Shown here: positions 1 to 8,060 of the stretch, piece after piece | Layout of the letters: the number at the start of each line of letters is the position of its first letter | Numbering within the stretch: the stretch's first letter is position 1 | Source: Parvimonas parva | GTDB taxonomy: Bacteria > Bacillota > Clostridia > Tissierellales > Peptoniphilaceae | Direction: 5' to 3' | DNA length: 64,000 bases | NCBI RefSeq assembly: GCF_016552165.1 | Contig: NZ_JACVDA010000006.1 | Location: 1 to 64,000, forward strand | Program-made: the position numbers and the translations under genes | The notes under the pieces: model-generated | Seen by the model: only the letters and a program-made list of their open reading frames with translations | The model's database searches: none | What the model was told of the DNA's origin: nothing

Positions 1-8
1 AGAATTAT

Positions 9-65
9 TAGAATTAAAGGAGAATTAATTCTCCTTTAATTCTAACATACAGGTTATGTTTTTTT
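9..65. terminator. Palindrome and hairpin, probable terminator
   Basis: Bases 9 to 44 form a perfect 36-base palindrome. A second hairpin follows, with arms at 44-49 and 55-60 and a T run after it. This looks like the transcription end of a gene outside the window. No gene body for it is visible here. Confidence 0.5.
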
Positions 66-128
66 ATAATTTTTGGTCTCACATCATTTACAAATGTACA
101 CTTTAAAACAAAATTTTTATTAAAAATG

Positions 129-157
129 TTGAAAAAAAAATTTTTTTATGTTATACT
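129..157 (+). promoter_or_regulatory. Promoter of tRNA-Leu
   Basis: The -35 box TTGAAA (129-134) and the -10 box TATACT (152-157) are 17 bases apart. The tRNA begins 18 bases after the -10 box, which is a normal distance for a short tRNA leader. Confidence 0.75.
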
Positions 158-175
158 ATTCCAGTAATTAAATTT

Positions 176-262
176 GCCGGCGTGTCGGAACTGGCAGACG
201 AGACAGACTCAAAATCTGTTATCCGCAAGGGTGTGTGGGTTCGAGTCCCACTGCCGGCACCA
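176..262 (+). tRNA. tRNA-Leu (anticodon CAA)
   Basis: The cloverleaf folds with a 7-pair acceptor stem (GCCGGCG with TGCCGGC, last pair G-T). The anticodon loop is CTCAAAA inside a 5-pair stem, giving anticodon CAA, which reads UUG. The long variable arm is typical of leucine tRNAs. The T-loop GGTTCGAGTCC is intact, the discriminator is A, and CCA is encoded. It stands alone, with its own promoter and terminator. Confidence 0.95.
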
Positions 263-266
263 TTTC

Positions 267-292
267 AACTAACATTTTATGTTAGTTTTTTT
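267..292 (+). terminator. Terminator of tRNA-Leu
   Basis: A 9-pair stem with a 3-base loop (arms 267-275 and 279-287) runs straight into T residues up to 292, four bases after the tRNA. Confidence 0.8.
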
Positions 293-294
293 AC

Positions 295-326
295 AAAAAA
301 GGTATGTCGATTAAGACATACCTTTT
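295..326 (-). terminator. Terminator of phosphohexomutase gene
   Basis: The 12-base arms 297-308 and 315-326 are complementary. On the minus strand the hairpin is followed by a T run, right after the stop codon of the phosphohexomutase gene. Confidence 0.75.
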
Positions 327-329
327 AAA

Positions 330-2027
330 TTACTCTACATTATTCATTTTTTCTCTACAAGTTTTTTCGATTAAATCTAATTTATCAACACTTTCTTGTT
401 CTGTTTTTCCGATTGTATAAATATATAATTTAATCTTAGGTTCTGTTCCTGATGGTCTTAATGCATACCAAGAGCCGTCATTCAAATAATATTTCAAGCA
501 ATTTTGTTTTGGAAAATCTAAATATCCATCTTTAAAGTCAACTATTTCCTTTAAAGAAATTTCTTTCATTTCTTTAATCGGATTTTCTCTAAAGTCCTCC
601 ATCATTCTTCCAATTCTTGCTTGTCCTTCAATTCCTTCAAGTTCAAGAGAAATTTGTCTTTCATTATAATATCCAAACTCTTTGTAAATATCATTTAAAA
701 CTTCTAATAAACTCTTTCCTTGCTTTTTGTAATATCCTGCCATTTCGACAACCATCATTGATGCACCAACAGCGTCTTTATCCCTTACAAATGTTCCATA
801 GCAGAAACCGATGCTTTCTTCATAACCAAAAACATAATTCTTTTCTTTAGTTATATCATATTCATTTGTCTTTCCACAAATATTTTTAAAGCCCGTTAAT
901 GTTTCAACTGTATCTATTCCATATTTTTTAGCTATCGCTCTTGATAAATCTCCGGTTACGATTGATTTTACTAAAACAGGATTTTCTGGCAAGTTTTTAA
1001 GTGCATATCTTTGTGAGAAAATGTAGTATGATAACAAAGCTCCTATTCTATTTCCGTTTAAAAATACATATTCTCCATTTTTATCTCTAACTTCAAGAGC
1101 GACTCTATCACAGTCGGGGTCAGTTGCAATTAAAATGTCAGCTCCTACTTCTTTGCCTAAATTTTCTGAATAAAGAAAAGCTTTAGGAACTTCAGGGTTT
1201 GGATAACCGACAGTTGTAAATTCAGGGTCAGGTAATTCTTGTTCCTTAACTACAAATACATTTTCAAAACCTCTTCTCTTTAAAACTTCTCTAACAGGTA
1301 AATTTCCAACACCGTTTAATGGAGTATAAACAACTTTAATATCCTTATCAACATTTTCGTCGTTTATAGTTAAATTTAAAACTTCTTTTTTATATTCTTC
1401 TTCAACTGATTCATCAATAAAACTTGCCATTCCACTTTTGATTGCCTCTTCAAAAGAAATTTGTTTAACATCTTCAAACTTTTCAATTTTTTCCATATGA
1501 GCAGAAATTTGATTTGCAATGTCGTCAAGAATTTGTGAGCCTTCTTTCCAGTATGCTTTATATCCGTTATATGCTTGTGGATTATGACTTGCAGTAACCA
1601 TTACTCCTGCCATACAATTTAATTTTCTAATTGCATAAGAACACATCGGAGTCGGTCTTATTCCTTTATAAATATACGATTTAATTCCATTACCCGCCAT
1701 TATTGAACAAGTAAGTTCAGCAAACTCTTTTGAGCCATATCTAACATCGTAGCTTATTGCAACTCCTCTTTCAATAGCTTCTTTTCCATGGTCAATAATT
1801 GTATTTGCAAGAGCTTGTCCTGCTTTTGAAACCATATACTTATTCATTCTGTTTGTTCCTGCACCAAGTTTACCACGAAGTCCGGCAGTTCCAAATTCTA
1901 AAACTTTATAAAATCTATCCTTAATTTCTTCTTCATTATCTTTTATTGAAAGTAAATCATTTTTTGTTTCTTCATCAAAAAAATCATTATTTAACCATTC
2001 TTCATAAACTTTTTTATAATCTATCAT
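330..2027 (-). CDS. Phosphoglucomutase/phosphomannomutase (phospho-sugar mutase)
   Basis: This is a 565-residue alpha-D-phosphohexomutase, the size of the PgcA/PGM2-like group of Firmicutes. It interconverts hexose 1- and 6-phosphates, feeding UDP-glucose and wall or glycolipid precursors. Visible motifs are the phosphoserine loop TASHNP near residue 147, the metal loop DPDCDR near 306, the sugar loop GYEESIG near 400, and the C-terminal phosphate-binding RPSGTEPKIKLY. The start codon follows a good AGGAGG-type site. The gene stands alone with its own promoter and terminator. Whether glucose or mannose phosphate is preferred cannot be read from the sequence. Confidence 0.93.
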   Translation of the reverse strand: MIDYKKVYEEWLNNDFFDEETKNDLLSIKDNEEEIKDRFYKVLEFGTAGLRGKLGAGTNRMNKYMVSKAGQALANTIIDHGKEAIERGVAISYDVRYGSKEFAELTCSIMAGNGIKSYIYKGIRPTPMCSYAIRKLNCMAGVMVTASHNPQAYNGYKAYWKEGSQILDDIANQISAHMEKIEKFEDVKQISFEEAIKSGMASFIDESVEEEYKKEVLNLTINDENVDKDIKVVYTPLNGVGNLPVREVLKRRGFENVFVVKEQELPDPEFTTVGYPNPEVPKAFLYSENLGKEVGADILIATDPDCDRVALEVRDKNGEYVFLNGNRIGALLSYYIFSQRYALKNLPENPVLVKSIVTGDLSRAIAKKYGIDTVETLTGFKNICGKTNEYDITKEKNYVFGYEESIGFCYGTFVRDKDAVGASMMVVEMAGYYKKQGKSLLEVLNDIYKEFGYYNERQISLELEGIEGQARIGRMMEDFRENPIKEMKEISLKEIVDFKDGYLDFPKQNCLKYYLNDGSWYALRPSGTEPKIKLYIYTIGKTEQESVDKLDLIEKTCREKMNNVE

Positions 2028-2060
2028 AATTCCCTCCTAAAATTTACATACTCTCAGTAT

Positions 2061-2089
2061 ATTTTACATCAATCAATATTTTTTTTCAA
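2061..2089 (-). promoter_or_regulatory. Promoter of phosphohexomutase gene
   Basis: On the minus strand TTGAAA (2084-2089) is followed after 17 bases by TAAAAT (2061-2066). The start codon lies about 35 bases downstream. Confidence 0.6.
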
Positions 2090-2100
2090 CATATTTTTGA

Positions 2101-2133
2101 TAAAAAAATACTACTCAAAAAAGTAGCATTTTT
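2101..2133 (-). terminator. Terminator after membrane-protein gene
   Basis: On the minus strand an 8-pair stem (arms 2108-2115 and 2122-2129, one G-T pair) is followed by seven T residues. It lies about 40 bases after the stop codon of the membrane protein. Confidence 0.65.
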
Positions 2134-2169
2134 AAAACTATACAATTATACAAATTATAATAATTTGAT

Positions 2170-2703
2170 CTATTTATTTTTATTATTTTTAAAACAATAA
2201 TTAATAAATAAAGTAATAAGCCCAAATGGAAACCAAGATAAAATAACATCAACATAAAGAGCATTAACTGAAAGTAATGAATAAAAAAGTCCTTTTGTTT
2301 CTTTAAAATTATCCATAAAAATTTTACCATAATCTACTTTAAAATAAAAAACATTATGCAAGTATTCAGTATCAAACTTTCCATATCCAATATAATAAAA
2401 AATTTCAAAAAATATTATAAACGTCGCTATAAAAAAAACAAACGTTAAAATTGGTATTAAAAAATCTTTAAAAAAATTACTTTTTAAAAATTTATATTTG
2501 CCGTTATCTATTTTTTTCATCAAAAATTTACTTGCAAAAAATATAATAAACAAAATAAACAAACAAATTATAATATTATAAAATATAATTATTTCTTTAT
2601 AATATTTAAAAGAATCCAAATACTTACTTATCTCATAAAAACTTAAAGACAACAAAAATATAGCCGTAATAATAATTTCAAAACCATTTGTTTTTTTTAT
2701 CAT
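2170..2703 (-). CDS. Hypothetical multi-pass membrane protein
   Basis: I do not recognise this 177-residue protein. It is very rich in Phe, Ile, Leu and Tyr. It shows about four hydrophobic segments (near residues 9-25, 40-60, 82-106 and 150-170) with Lys-rich loops. The start codon follows directly on the stop codon (TAG then ATG) of a decayed gene end. A plausible guess is an accessory or immunity-type partner of whatever that lost gene encoded, but this is inference from position only. Confidence 0.5.
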   Translation of the reverse strand: MIKKTNGFEIIITAIFLLSLSFYEISKYLDSFKYYKEIIIFYNIIICLFILFIIFFASKFLMKKIDNGKYKFLKSNFFKDFLIPILTFVFFIATFIIFFEIFYYIGYGKFDTEYLHNVFYFKVDYGKIFMDNFKETKGLFYSLLSVNALYVDVILSWFPFGLITLFINYCFKNNKNK

Positions 2704-2820
2704 CTAGTTGCCCCCTCTCATATAGATACAATATCCATTACTATCAAACTTAAACCATTCTGAATTAATCTCTCCCCATTGATCTGCATACGCACCATAA
2801 TCTCCCGGTATATGATACAT
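2704..2820 (-). pseudogene. C-terminal remnant of a decayed gene
   Basis: An open frame of 38 codons ends in TAG immediately before the membrane-protein start. The peptide begins MYHIPGDYGAY, contains DQWGEIN and FKFDSNGYC and ends CIYMRGGN. This Trp/Tyr/Gly-rich composition looks like the end of a larger secreted or repeat protein rather than a stand-alone peptide. Just upstream, in another frame, the codons read SKVGKWYEFST before a stop, which looks like the same protein before a frameshift. Further upstream the frames break up. I could not name the family. Confidence 0.45.
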
Positions 2821-3093
2821 CAAGTAGAAAATTCATACCATTTCCCAACTTTTGACTATTTCGACTTTGCGTATATGTTTACACTACTTAATATTGAAAA
2901 CAATAATCATAAAAATAAAATTTGTTTTTTCATAACATACATCCAAATAAATTTTTAATATAATATATTATATTATACTACACCCACATTATATTACTTT
3001 CCCATAAAAAATACAATCATTTTATTATATTTTTTTCTTATGGATAAATATTATATTTATTTAAAAATTATCATTTTAAATTTAAAGTTTTAT
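2821..3093. other. AT-rich gene-free stretch
   Basis: I see no reading frame with a ribosome-binding site and no RNA fold here. The first part may be further decayed coding sequence of the remnant at 2704-2820. The rest is nearly pure A/T with short TATA repeats. Confidence 0.5.
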
Positions 3094-3150
3094 TAATTTC
3101 ACCATAGTTACTTCTGTTTGATTATAAAATTGAAACTATGATATAATTAA
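3094..3150 (+). repeat. Promoter-like repeat, copy A
   Basis: This 57-base block is repeated at 3181-3237, 87 bases further on. It holds TTGATT (3118-3123) and TATAAT (3142-3147) with an 18-base spacer. ACCATAGTT lies before the -35 box, and a slightly altered inverted copy lies at the -10 box. Confidence 0.7.
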
Positions 3151-3180
3151 ATTCACATTAATTCAGTATGAAAAATAATT

Positions 3181-3237
3181 TAATTTCACCATAGTTACAT
3201 CAATTTGATTATAAAAAGGGAACTATGGTATAATTAA
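3181..3237 (+). repeat. Promoter-like repeat, copy B, upstream of exonuclease III
   Basis: This is the second copy of the 57-base block. TTGATT (3205-3210) and TATAAT (3229-3234) are 18 bases apart. The arms ACCATAGTT (3088-type motif, here 3188-3196) and AACTATGGT (3221-3229) are exact inverted repeats bracketing the -35 box, as an operator pair would. The start codon of the exonuclease gene is about 55 bases downstream. Confidence 0.7.
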
Positions 3238-3290
3238 TATGGTATAATTAATAAGTAAGTAATTAAACAAAATAAATATGAGGTGATTAA

Positions 3291-4043
3291 ATGAGATTTG
3301 TTTCTTGGAATGTAAATGGGCTTAGAGCTTGTATTAAAAAAGGATTTTTAGATTATTTTAACGATATTAATGTAGATTTTTTCTGTTTACAAGAAATTAA
3401 AATGAGTGAAGGACAACTTGACCTTGAACTTGATGGATATGAAACTTTTTATAATTATGCACAAAGAAAGGGATATAGTGGAACTGCTATTTTCACTAAA
3501 CACAAACCTTTAAGTGTAAAGTATGGAATGGGAATTGAAGAACACGACAACGAAGGCAGACTTATAACTTTAGAATATGATGATTTCTTTTTAGTAACTT
3601 GCTATACTCCAAATTCAAAGCAAGAACTTTTAAGACTTGATTACAGAATGGTTTGGGAAGATGCATTTAGAGAATATCTACATGAATTAAATAAAACTAA
3701 ATCTGTAATTGTATGTGGCGACTTAAATGTTGCTCATAAGGAAATTGACCTTAAAAATCCAAAGACAAACAGAAAAAATGCCGGTTTCACAGATCAAGAA
3801 AGAGAAAAAATGTCTATTCTTTTAGATAGTGGCTTTACAGACACTTTTAGATTTTTCTATCCGGATAAAGAAAATGAATACAGTTGGTGGAGTTACTTCG
3901 GCAAATCAAGAGAAAGAAATACAGGTTGGAGAATCGACTATTTTCTAACTTCAAAAGATATGGATAACAGACTTGTAGATGCACAAATTCATCAAAGCAT
4001 TTTAGGTAGCGATCATTGCCCTGTTTACTTAGAAATAAAATAA
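3291..4043 (+). CDS. xth: Exodeoxyribonuclease III (AP endonuclease)
   Basis: This 250-residue protein of the EEP nuclease family is full length for ExoA/XthA. It cuts DNA at abasic sites and removes 3' blocking groups in base-excision repair. Visible motifs are SWNVNGLRA at the start, LQEIKM near residue 34 (metal Glu), GDLNVAHKEIDL near 144 (catalytic Asp and Asn), and the C-terminal GSDHCPVYLEI (catalytic Asp-His). The start follows GAGGTGATT. It is transcribed alone, behind two tandem promoter-like repeats. Confidence 0.95.
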   Translation: MRFVSWNVNGLRACIKKGFLDYFNDINVDFFCLQEIKMSEGQLDLELDGYETFYNYAQRKGYSGTAIFTKHKPLSVKYGMGIEEHDNEGRLITLEYDDFFLVTCYTPNSKQELLRLDYRMVWEDAFREYLHELNKTKSVIVCGDLNVAHKEIDLKNPKTNRKNAGFTDQEREKMSILLDSGFTDTFRFFYPDKENEYSWWSYFGKSRERNTGWRIDYFLTSKDMDNRLVDAQIHQSILGSDHCPVYLEIK

Positions 4044-4046
4044 ATT

Positions 4047-4080
4047 AAAAAAGGCTATTGCAAAACGCAATAGTCTTTTT
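4047..4080. terminator. Bidirectional terminator
   Basis: A 9-pair stem (arms 4053-4061 and 4067-4075) is flanked by an A run on the left and a T run on the right, so it can serve both the exonuclease gene and the convergent nucleotidase gene. Confidence 0.8.
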
Positions 4081-5583
4081 CTATTCAACAATTTTTAATT
4101 TTATATTGTTTTTGTCTTCAACTTCAACATAATTATTTTCTTTTACATAATCAATCAAAACTTCAGCAATATCTCTTGTATCTTCTTTTAAAGTTTTAAG
4201 CTCAGGAAAAAAAGAAAAATTTCCACCACCTGTTGCTCTATAATTATTCAATACAAGTTTATATTTTTTGTCTAAAATTAACTCTTCTCCATCTACTTTT
4301 ACATCTGTTACGAAATTTGTACCATTTTTTGAAATGTTCATTGTATATTCTATTCCGTCAAGCATGTCGTAATTATACATTTCTCTTTTAGGATATAAAA
4401 ATTTAGGATTTATATCAATTTCATTATCTTTAACAATCCAGTATGTCGATAATTGTGTTAAATAGTCTAAAATATTTTGTCCACTCATTTCTTTTAGAAC
4501 TAATGTATTTGGGAATGGATAATTTAAAATTATATCTCTATATCTTAATTTTTTACCAAAACCGGGCATTACTTCAAAAAGACAACAAGCAGAAATATCT
4601 GCACCCATAGTTTCTTTTTGAATTTTGTTTATAAAAGTTGTAATTGAATGTTTTTCAAGTTGTGCTTTTTTTATATCGGAAATATACATTTCTTTGTTAC
4701 AACTTCCAATTTCAATATCTAACCATTTTTCCGTTTCATTTAAAATCTCTTTAAATTTTTCTTCCACTTCAGTATCTATTTCATATCCTGAAATGTCTTT
4801 TATATTTACAGAAATTTTATCGTCAAACACAATTTCCATACAAGTTGAACAACCGTCTGCACATTGTATTACGAGTGTATCTTTTATCTTACCTGTTAGA
4901 GTCCTATGTTGATGTCCTGTAACTAAAACATCTATTCCGGAAATTTTATCACAAATCTCATAGCCGACATTTTCTCCTGTCAAGTTTTCAGTAGGATTTC
5001 CACTTTCTAAATCTCTTTCAAAGCCCCCATGATAAAATACAACTACATAGTCAACCTTATCTCTAACATATTCAACAGAATTTTTTACAGTTTCAAAAAC
5101 ATTTAAAACCTCTAAATTTTCTAAATTTTTAGGATTTTCCCAATGGTCAATATAATCAGTCACAACTCCAATTAATGCAACTTTTTTATTATCTATTTCA
5201 ACTATATCTGTTCTTCCAAGATTTTCATTTTTATATTTTACATTGCAAGTAATACATTTTGCATTATTTTCTTCAACATAATTATATAAAAATTCATTTC
5301 CATAATTAAAATCGTGATTTCCTATATTTATATAATCACATTTCAAATGGTTAAGAGCTTTTGCAACAATATTTTTTTTAACATTTGAATTAGCATAAGT
5401 TACTAGAGGAGTCCCTTGATTAATATCACCATTATCAACGTAAATTACTTTTCCTTTTTTTCTTTCTTCTTTTAAAAAGCTCGAAAATCTGGAAAGTCCT
5501 TTACTTGCAATACTTGAGTTTACAAAGTTATATGCTAATAAATTTCCATGAACATCTGTTGTTGATAAAATTTTAAAAGCCAT
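4081..5583 (-). CDS. 5'-nucleotidase / 2',3'-cyclic phosphodiesterase family protein
   Basis: The 500-residue protein has an N-terminal calcineurin-like metallophosphatase domain and a C-terminal 5'-nucleotidase domain. Metal-binding motifs are TTDVHGN near residue 8, DNGDINQG near 50, GNHDFNYG near 92 and GHQHR near 222. The C-terminal domain contains ATGGGNFSFF near 454. No signal peptide is seen, so it should act in the cytoplasm, unlike many UshA-type enzymes. Its ATG shares one base with the stop codon of the upstream phnE (TAATG), so it is translationally coupled to the transporter. It probably dephosphorylates an imported or salvaged phosphate ester; the real substrate is unknown. Confidence 0.88.
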   Translation of the reverse strand: MAFKILSTTDVHGNLLAYNFVNSSIASKGLSRFSSFLKEERKKGKVIYVDNGDINQGTPLVTYANSNVKKNIVAKALNHLKCDYINIGNHDFNYGNEFLYNYVEENNAKCITCNVKYKNENLGRTDIVEIDNKKVALIGVVTDYIDHWENPKNLENLEVLNVFETVKNSVEYVRDKVDYVVVFYHGGFERDLESGNPTENLTGENVGYEICDKISGIDVLVTGHQHRTLTGKIKDTLVIQCADGCSTCMEIVFDDKISVNIKDISGYEIDTEVEEKFKEILNETEKWLDIEIGSCNKEMYISDIKKAQLEKHSITTFINKIQKETMGADISACCLFEVMPGFGKKLRYRDIILNYPFPNTLVLKEMSGQNILDYLTQLSTYWIVKDNEIDINPKFLYPKREMYNYDMLDGIEYTMNISKNGTNFVTDVKVDGEELILDKKYKLVLNNYRATGGGNFSFFPELKTLKEDTRDIAEVLIDYVKENNYVEVEDKNNIKLKIVE

Positions 5584-6398
5584 TAATATCCCCTCGCTAA
5601 TTTTCTTCTAACTTTGTTTGAAAATACTTCTATAATTAAAACTAAAACTATAATTCCAACTAAAATAGATCCAACTTCATTCCAACGATAATTATTCATC
5701 GCAAATATAAGTGGCGCACCAATACCACCTGCTCCAACAAGACCAAGTACAGATGCATCTCTTAAATTCATATCAAATCTGTAAATTACAATTGAGATTA
5801 ATTTTGAGTAAAGTTGTGGTAAAATTCCATATCTTATTTGCTCAATCTTTGTACAACCAATAGCTGAAAGTGATTCGATAATTCCAAAATCTAAGTCCTC
5901 TATAACATCAATATACAATTTAGTAACCATTCCGATAGATACAACAGACATTGTAAATACTCCGGCTAACGCCCCGGGACCTGTAACACCGATAAACATA
6001 AGACCATATATAAACGCAGGAACAGTTCTAACACACATTGTAAAAAATCTTCCAATTACAGCTACATATTTTGAAACAATTTTCTTTGCAGAAATAAACG
6101 CAAAAGGAATTGATATAATCGCACCGATTATTGTACCTAAAAATGCAATACACATTGTTTCAAAAAGTAAATAAATTACACCTTTATTATCAAGTCTAAA
6201 AAGAAATTCCATATCTGGATGCAAAATACCATTTATAATATTTTTTGCAATACTCATAGAGTCCTTAACATCATCACCCTTTTTGATAGACATTGCAGAC
6301 CAAACTAAAAGTCCTAAAACAATCACAATAACTGCTATGATATAAGTATATGATTTTGGTTCTTTATTTAATTTTTCTTCTACTTTTAAATTCTTCAT
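5583..6398 (-). CDS. phnE: Phosphonate-type ABC transporter permease PhnE (second copy)
   Basis: This 271-residue inner-membrane permease belongs to the PhnE family. It has an N-terminal membrane anchor (about residues 20-37), then five or so further helices. The cytoplasmic loop contains ESLSAIGCTKIEQIRYGILPQ and GLVGAGGIGAPL, the EAA-type contact site for the ATPase. It lies 5 bases after the first phnE and runs into the nucleotidase gene with a one-base overlap. Two different PhnE subunits would form the pore. No C-P lyase genes are present nearby. Confidence 0.88.
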   Translation of the reverse strand: MKNLKVEEKLNKEPKSYTYIIAVIVIVLGLLVWSAMSIKKGDDVKDSMSIAKNIINGILHPDMEFLFRLDNKGVIYLLFETMCIAFLGTIIGAIISIPFAFISAKKIVSKYVAVIGRFFTMCVRTVPAFIYGLMFIGVTGPGALAGVFTMSVVSIGMVTKLYIDVIEDLDFGIIESLSAIGCTKIEQIRYGILPQLYSKLISIVIYRFDMNLRDASVLGLVGAGGIGAPLIFAMNNYRWNEVGSILVGIIVLVLIIEVFSNKVRRKLARGY

Positions 6399-6403
6399 AC
6401 CAA

Positions 6404-7225
6404 TTACTCCAATCTTCCTCTAAAATGTTCACTTATAATTTCAATTACAAAAACAGTTACAAGTAATAAAAATACTATGGTACCAACTTTTGAATATTCT
6501 CTCCAGCCAAGTTTTTCATTTAAAATCATTCCAATACCACCTGCTCCAACATAACCTAAAATTGCAGCGTATCTTACATTTCCTTCAAAATTAAACAAAG
6601 CAGTAGAAATATATGAAGGTAATACAACTGGAAGTATCGCATATCTAAAAGCATAAAATTTTGTAAATCCCATTGATTCCATACATTCAAAAGCTCCCAT
6701 ATCAACAGTTTCTATTGATTCGTAAAGTAACTTTCCAACATAAGATAATGAGAAAATAAAAATTGCAACTGTTCCGGCAAAAGTTCCAAGTCCCCATATA
6801 TAAGTTGCTATTAAAGCACAAACAAGTGAAGGTAAAGTTCTTAAAATACTTAAAAATAATTTAAAAAATCCATTTACAAACTTATTTTTTGTTATATTGC
6901 TAGATGCTAAAATAGCAATAGGAAGTGATACCAAAGCTCCTAAAAATGAGCCCATTAATGACATTTTTATAGTGTCAAAAAGAGGAGTTAAAACCTCTCC
7001 ACTATAGCTAAAATCCGGTGGAATCATTCCTTTTAAAATATTAAAAAAGTTCCCAAAATTTTCAAAAACTTCAAAATTAAAACCTGTAACATTTATTGAA
7101 ATATACATCAACAAAATTACAATAATTGTAATTAAAGGAGTTTTTGAACGAGGTCTAAAAACTACTTTTCCATTTCCCAGAGTAATTTTTTCTTTAGGAA
7201 ATATCTTATCAAATATATTTTTCAT
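6404..7225 (-). CDS. phnE: Phosphonate-type ABC transporter permease PhnE (first copy)
   Basis: A 273-residue membrane permease, paralogous to the next gene. It has one N-terminal helix near residues 30-48, then a transport domain with the loop ECMESMGFTKFYAFRYAILP and the signature GYVGAGGIGMIL. It starts two bases after the phnC stop codon. With PhnC, the second PhnE and the lipoprotein PhnD it forms an importer for a phosphonate, phosphate ester or related oxyanion. The family also includes phosphite and hypophosphite systems, so the substrate is open. Confidence 0.88.
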   Translation of the reverse strand: MKNIFDKIFPKEKITLGNGKVVFRPRSKTPLITIIVILLMYISINVTGFNFEVFENFGNFFNILKGMIPPDFSYSGEVLTPLFDTIKMSLMGSFLGALVSLPIAILASSNITKNKFVNGFFKLFLSILRTLPSLVCALIATYIWGLGTFAGTVAIFIFSLSYVGKLLYESIETVDMGAFECMESMGFTKFYAFRYAILPVVLPSYISTALFNFEGNVRYAAILGYVGAGGIGMILNEKLGWREYSKVGTIVFLLLVTVFVIEIISEHFRGRLE

Positions 7226-7226
7226 A

Positions 7227-7994
7227 TTATTCTCCAGCTAAAAATAAATCTTTTTGGTAAATTTTGTCTAAAATTTCTTTTGTAATATCACTTGATTTTC
7301 CGTCATAAACAATTCTACCTTTATTTATTCCAACAACTCTATCACAATATTTTAAAGCTAAATCAACATCATGAATGTTAATCAAAATAGTAATTTTATT
7401 TTCTTTATTAATTTTTCTAAAATCTTCCATAACTTGATTAGAAGTTACCGGGTCAAGAGCTGCAACCGGCTCATCTGCTAAAATAATTTGTGGATTTTGT
7501 CCTAAAGCTCTGGCAAGAGCAACTCTTTGTTGTTGTCCACCTGAAAGTTGATCAACTCTAACATAAGCCTTTTCTAACATATCAACTTTATCAAGAGCCT
7601 CTAAAGACTTCATCTTACATTCCTTTGGAAATATTCCAAAAAATTTTCTAAACCCTGTTAAATCAGGTACAAATGCAGTTAAAACATTTTTTATAACGGT
7701 TGTTCTTGTAACTAAATTAAAAGATTGAAAAATCATACCAATTTTTCTTCTAAATTTTCTAATTTCTGAACCACTTAATTTTTTTACATCGACATCATTT
7801 ACAATTAATTCTCCTGACGTAATTTCATGCATCTTATTGACACATCTGATTAATGTAGATTTTCCTGAACCGGAAAGCCCTATAATCGCAACAAATTCCC
7901 CTTGTTCAATCTTTAAATCTACATCTACCAAACCCTTAGTTCCGTTAGGATAAACCTTGCTAACTTTTTTAAATTCTATCATAATTTTCTCCAT
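7227..7994 (-). CDS. phnC: Phosphonate-type ABC transporter ATPase PhnC
   Basis: A 255-residue ABC ATPase with all nucleotide-binding motifs: Walker A GLSGSGKST near residue 39, Q-loop IFQSFNLV, signature LSGGQQQR near 151, Walker B ILADEP near 173 and the H-loop histidine in INIHDVD. It powers import through the two PhnE subunits at the cytoplasmic face. A terminator-like hairpin separates it from phnD, which suggests less transcript for the membrane parts than for the binding protein. Confidence 0.92.
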   Translation of the reverse strand: MEKIMIEFKKVSKVYPNGTKGLVDVDLKIEQGEFVAIIGLSGSGKSTLIRCVNKMHEITSGELIVNDVDVKKLSGSEIRKFRRKIGMIFQSFNLVTRTTVIKNVLTAFVPDLTGFRKFFGIFPKECKMKSLEALDKVDMLEKAYVRVDQLSGGQQQRVALARALGQNPQIILADEPVAALDPVTSNQVMEDFRKINKENKITILINIHDVDLALKYCDRVVGINKGRIVYDGKSSDITKEILDKIYQKDLFLAGE

Positions 7995-8002
7995 ATAATT
8001 TG

Positions 8003-8031
8003 TTAAAAAAGGGAGAGATTTCTCTCTCCCT
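8003..8031 (-). terminator. Intra-operon terminator or attenuator between phnD and phnC
   Basis: On the minus strand a perfect 9-pair stem (arms 8010-8018 and 8023-8031) with a 4-base loop is followed by six T residues. It sits between genes of one operon, so partial termination or 3'-end protection of the phnD transcript is likely. Confidence 0.7.
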
Positions 8032-8060
8032 AACTCTCACACAATTTAATTAATTCAACA

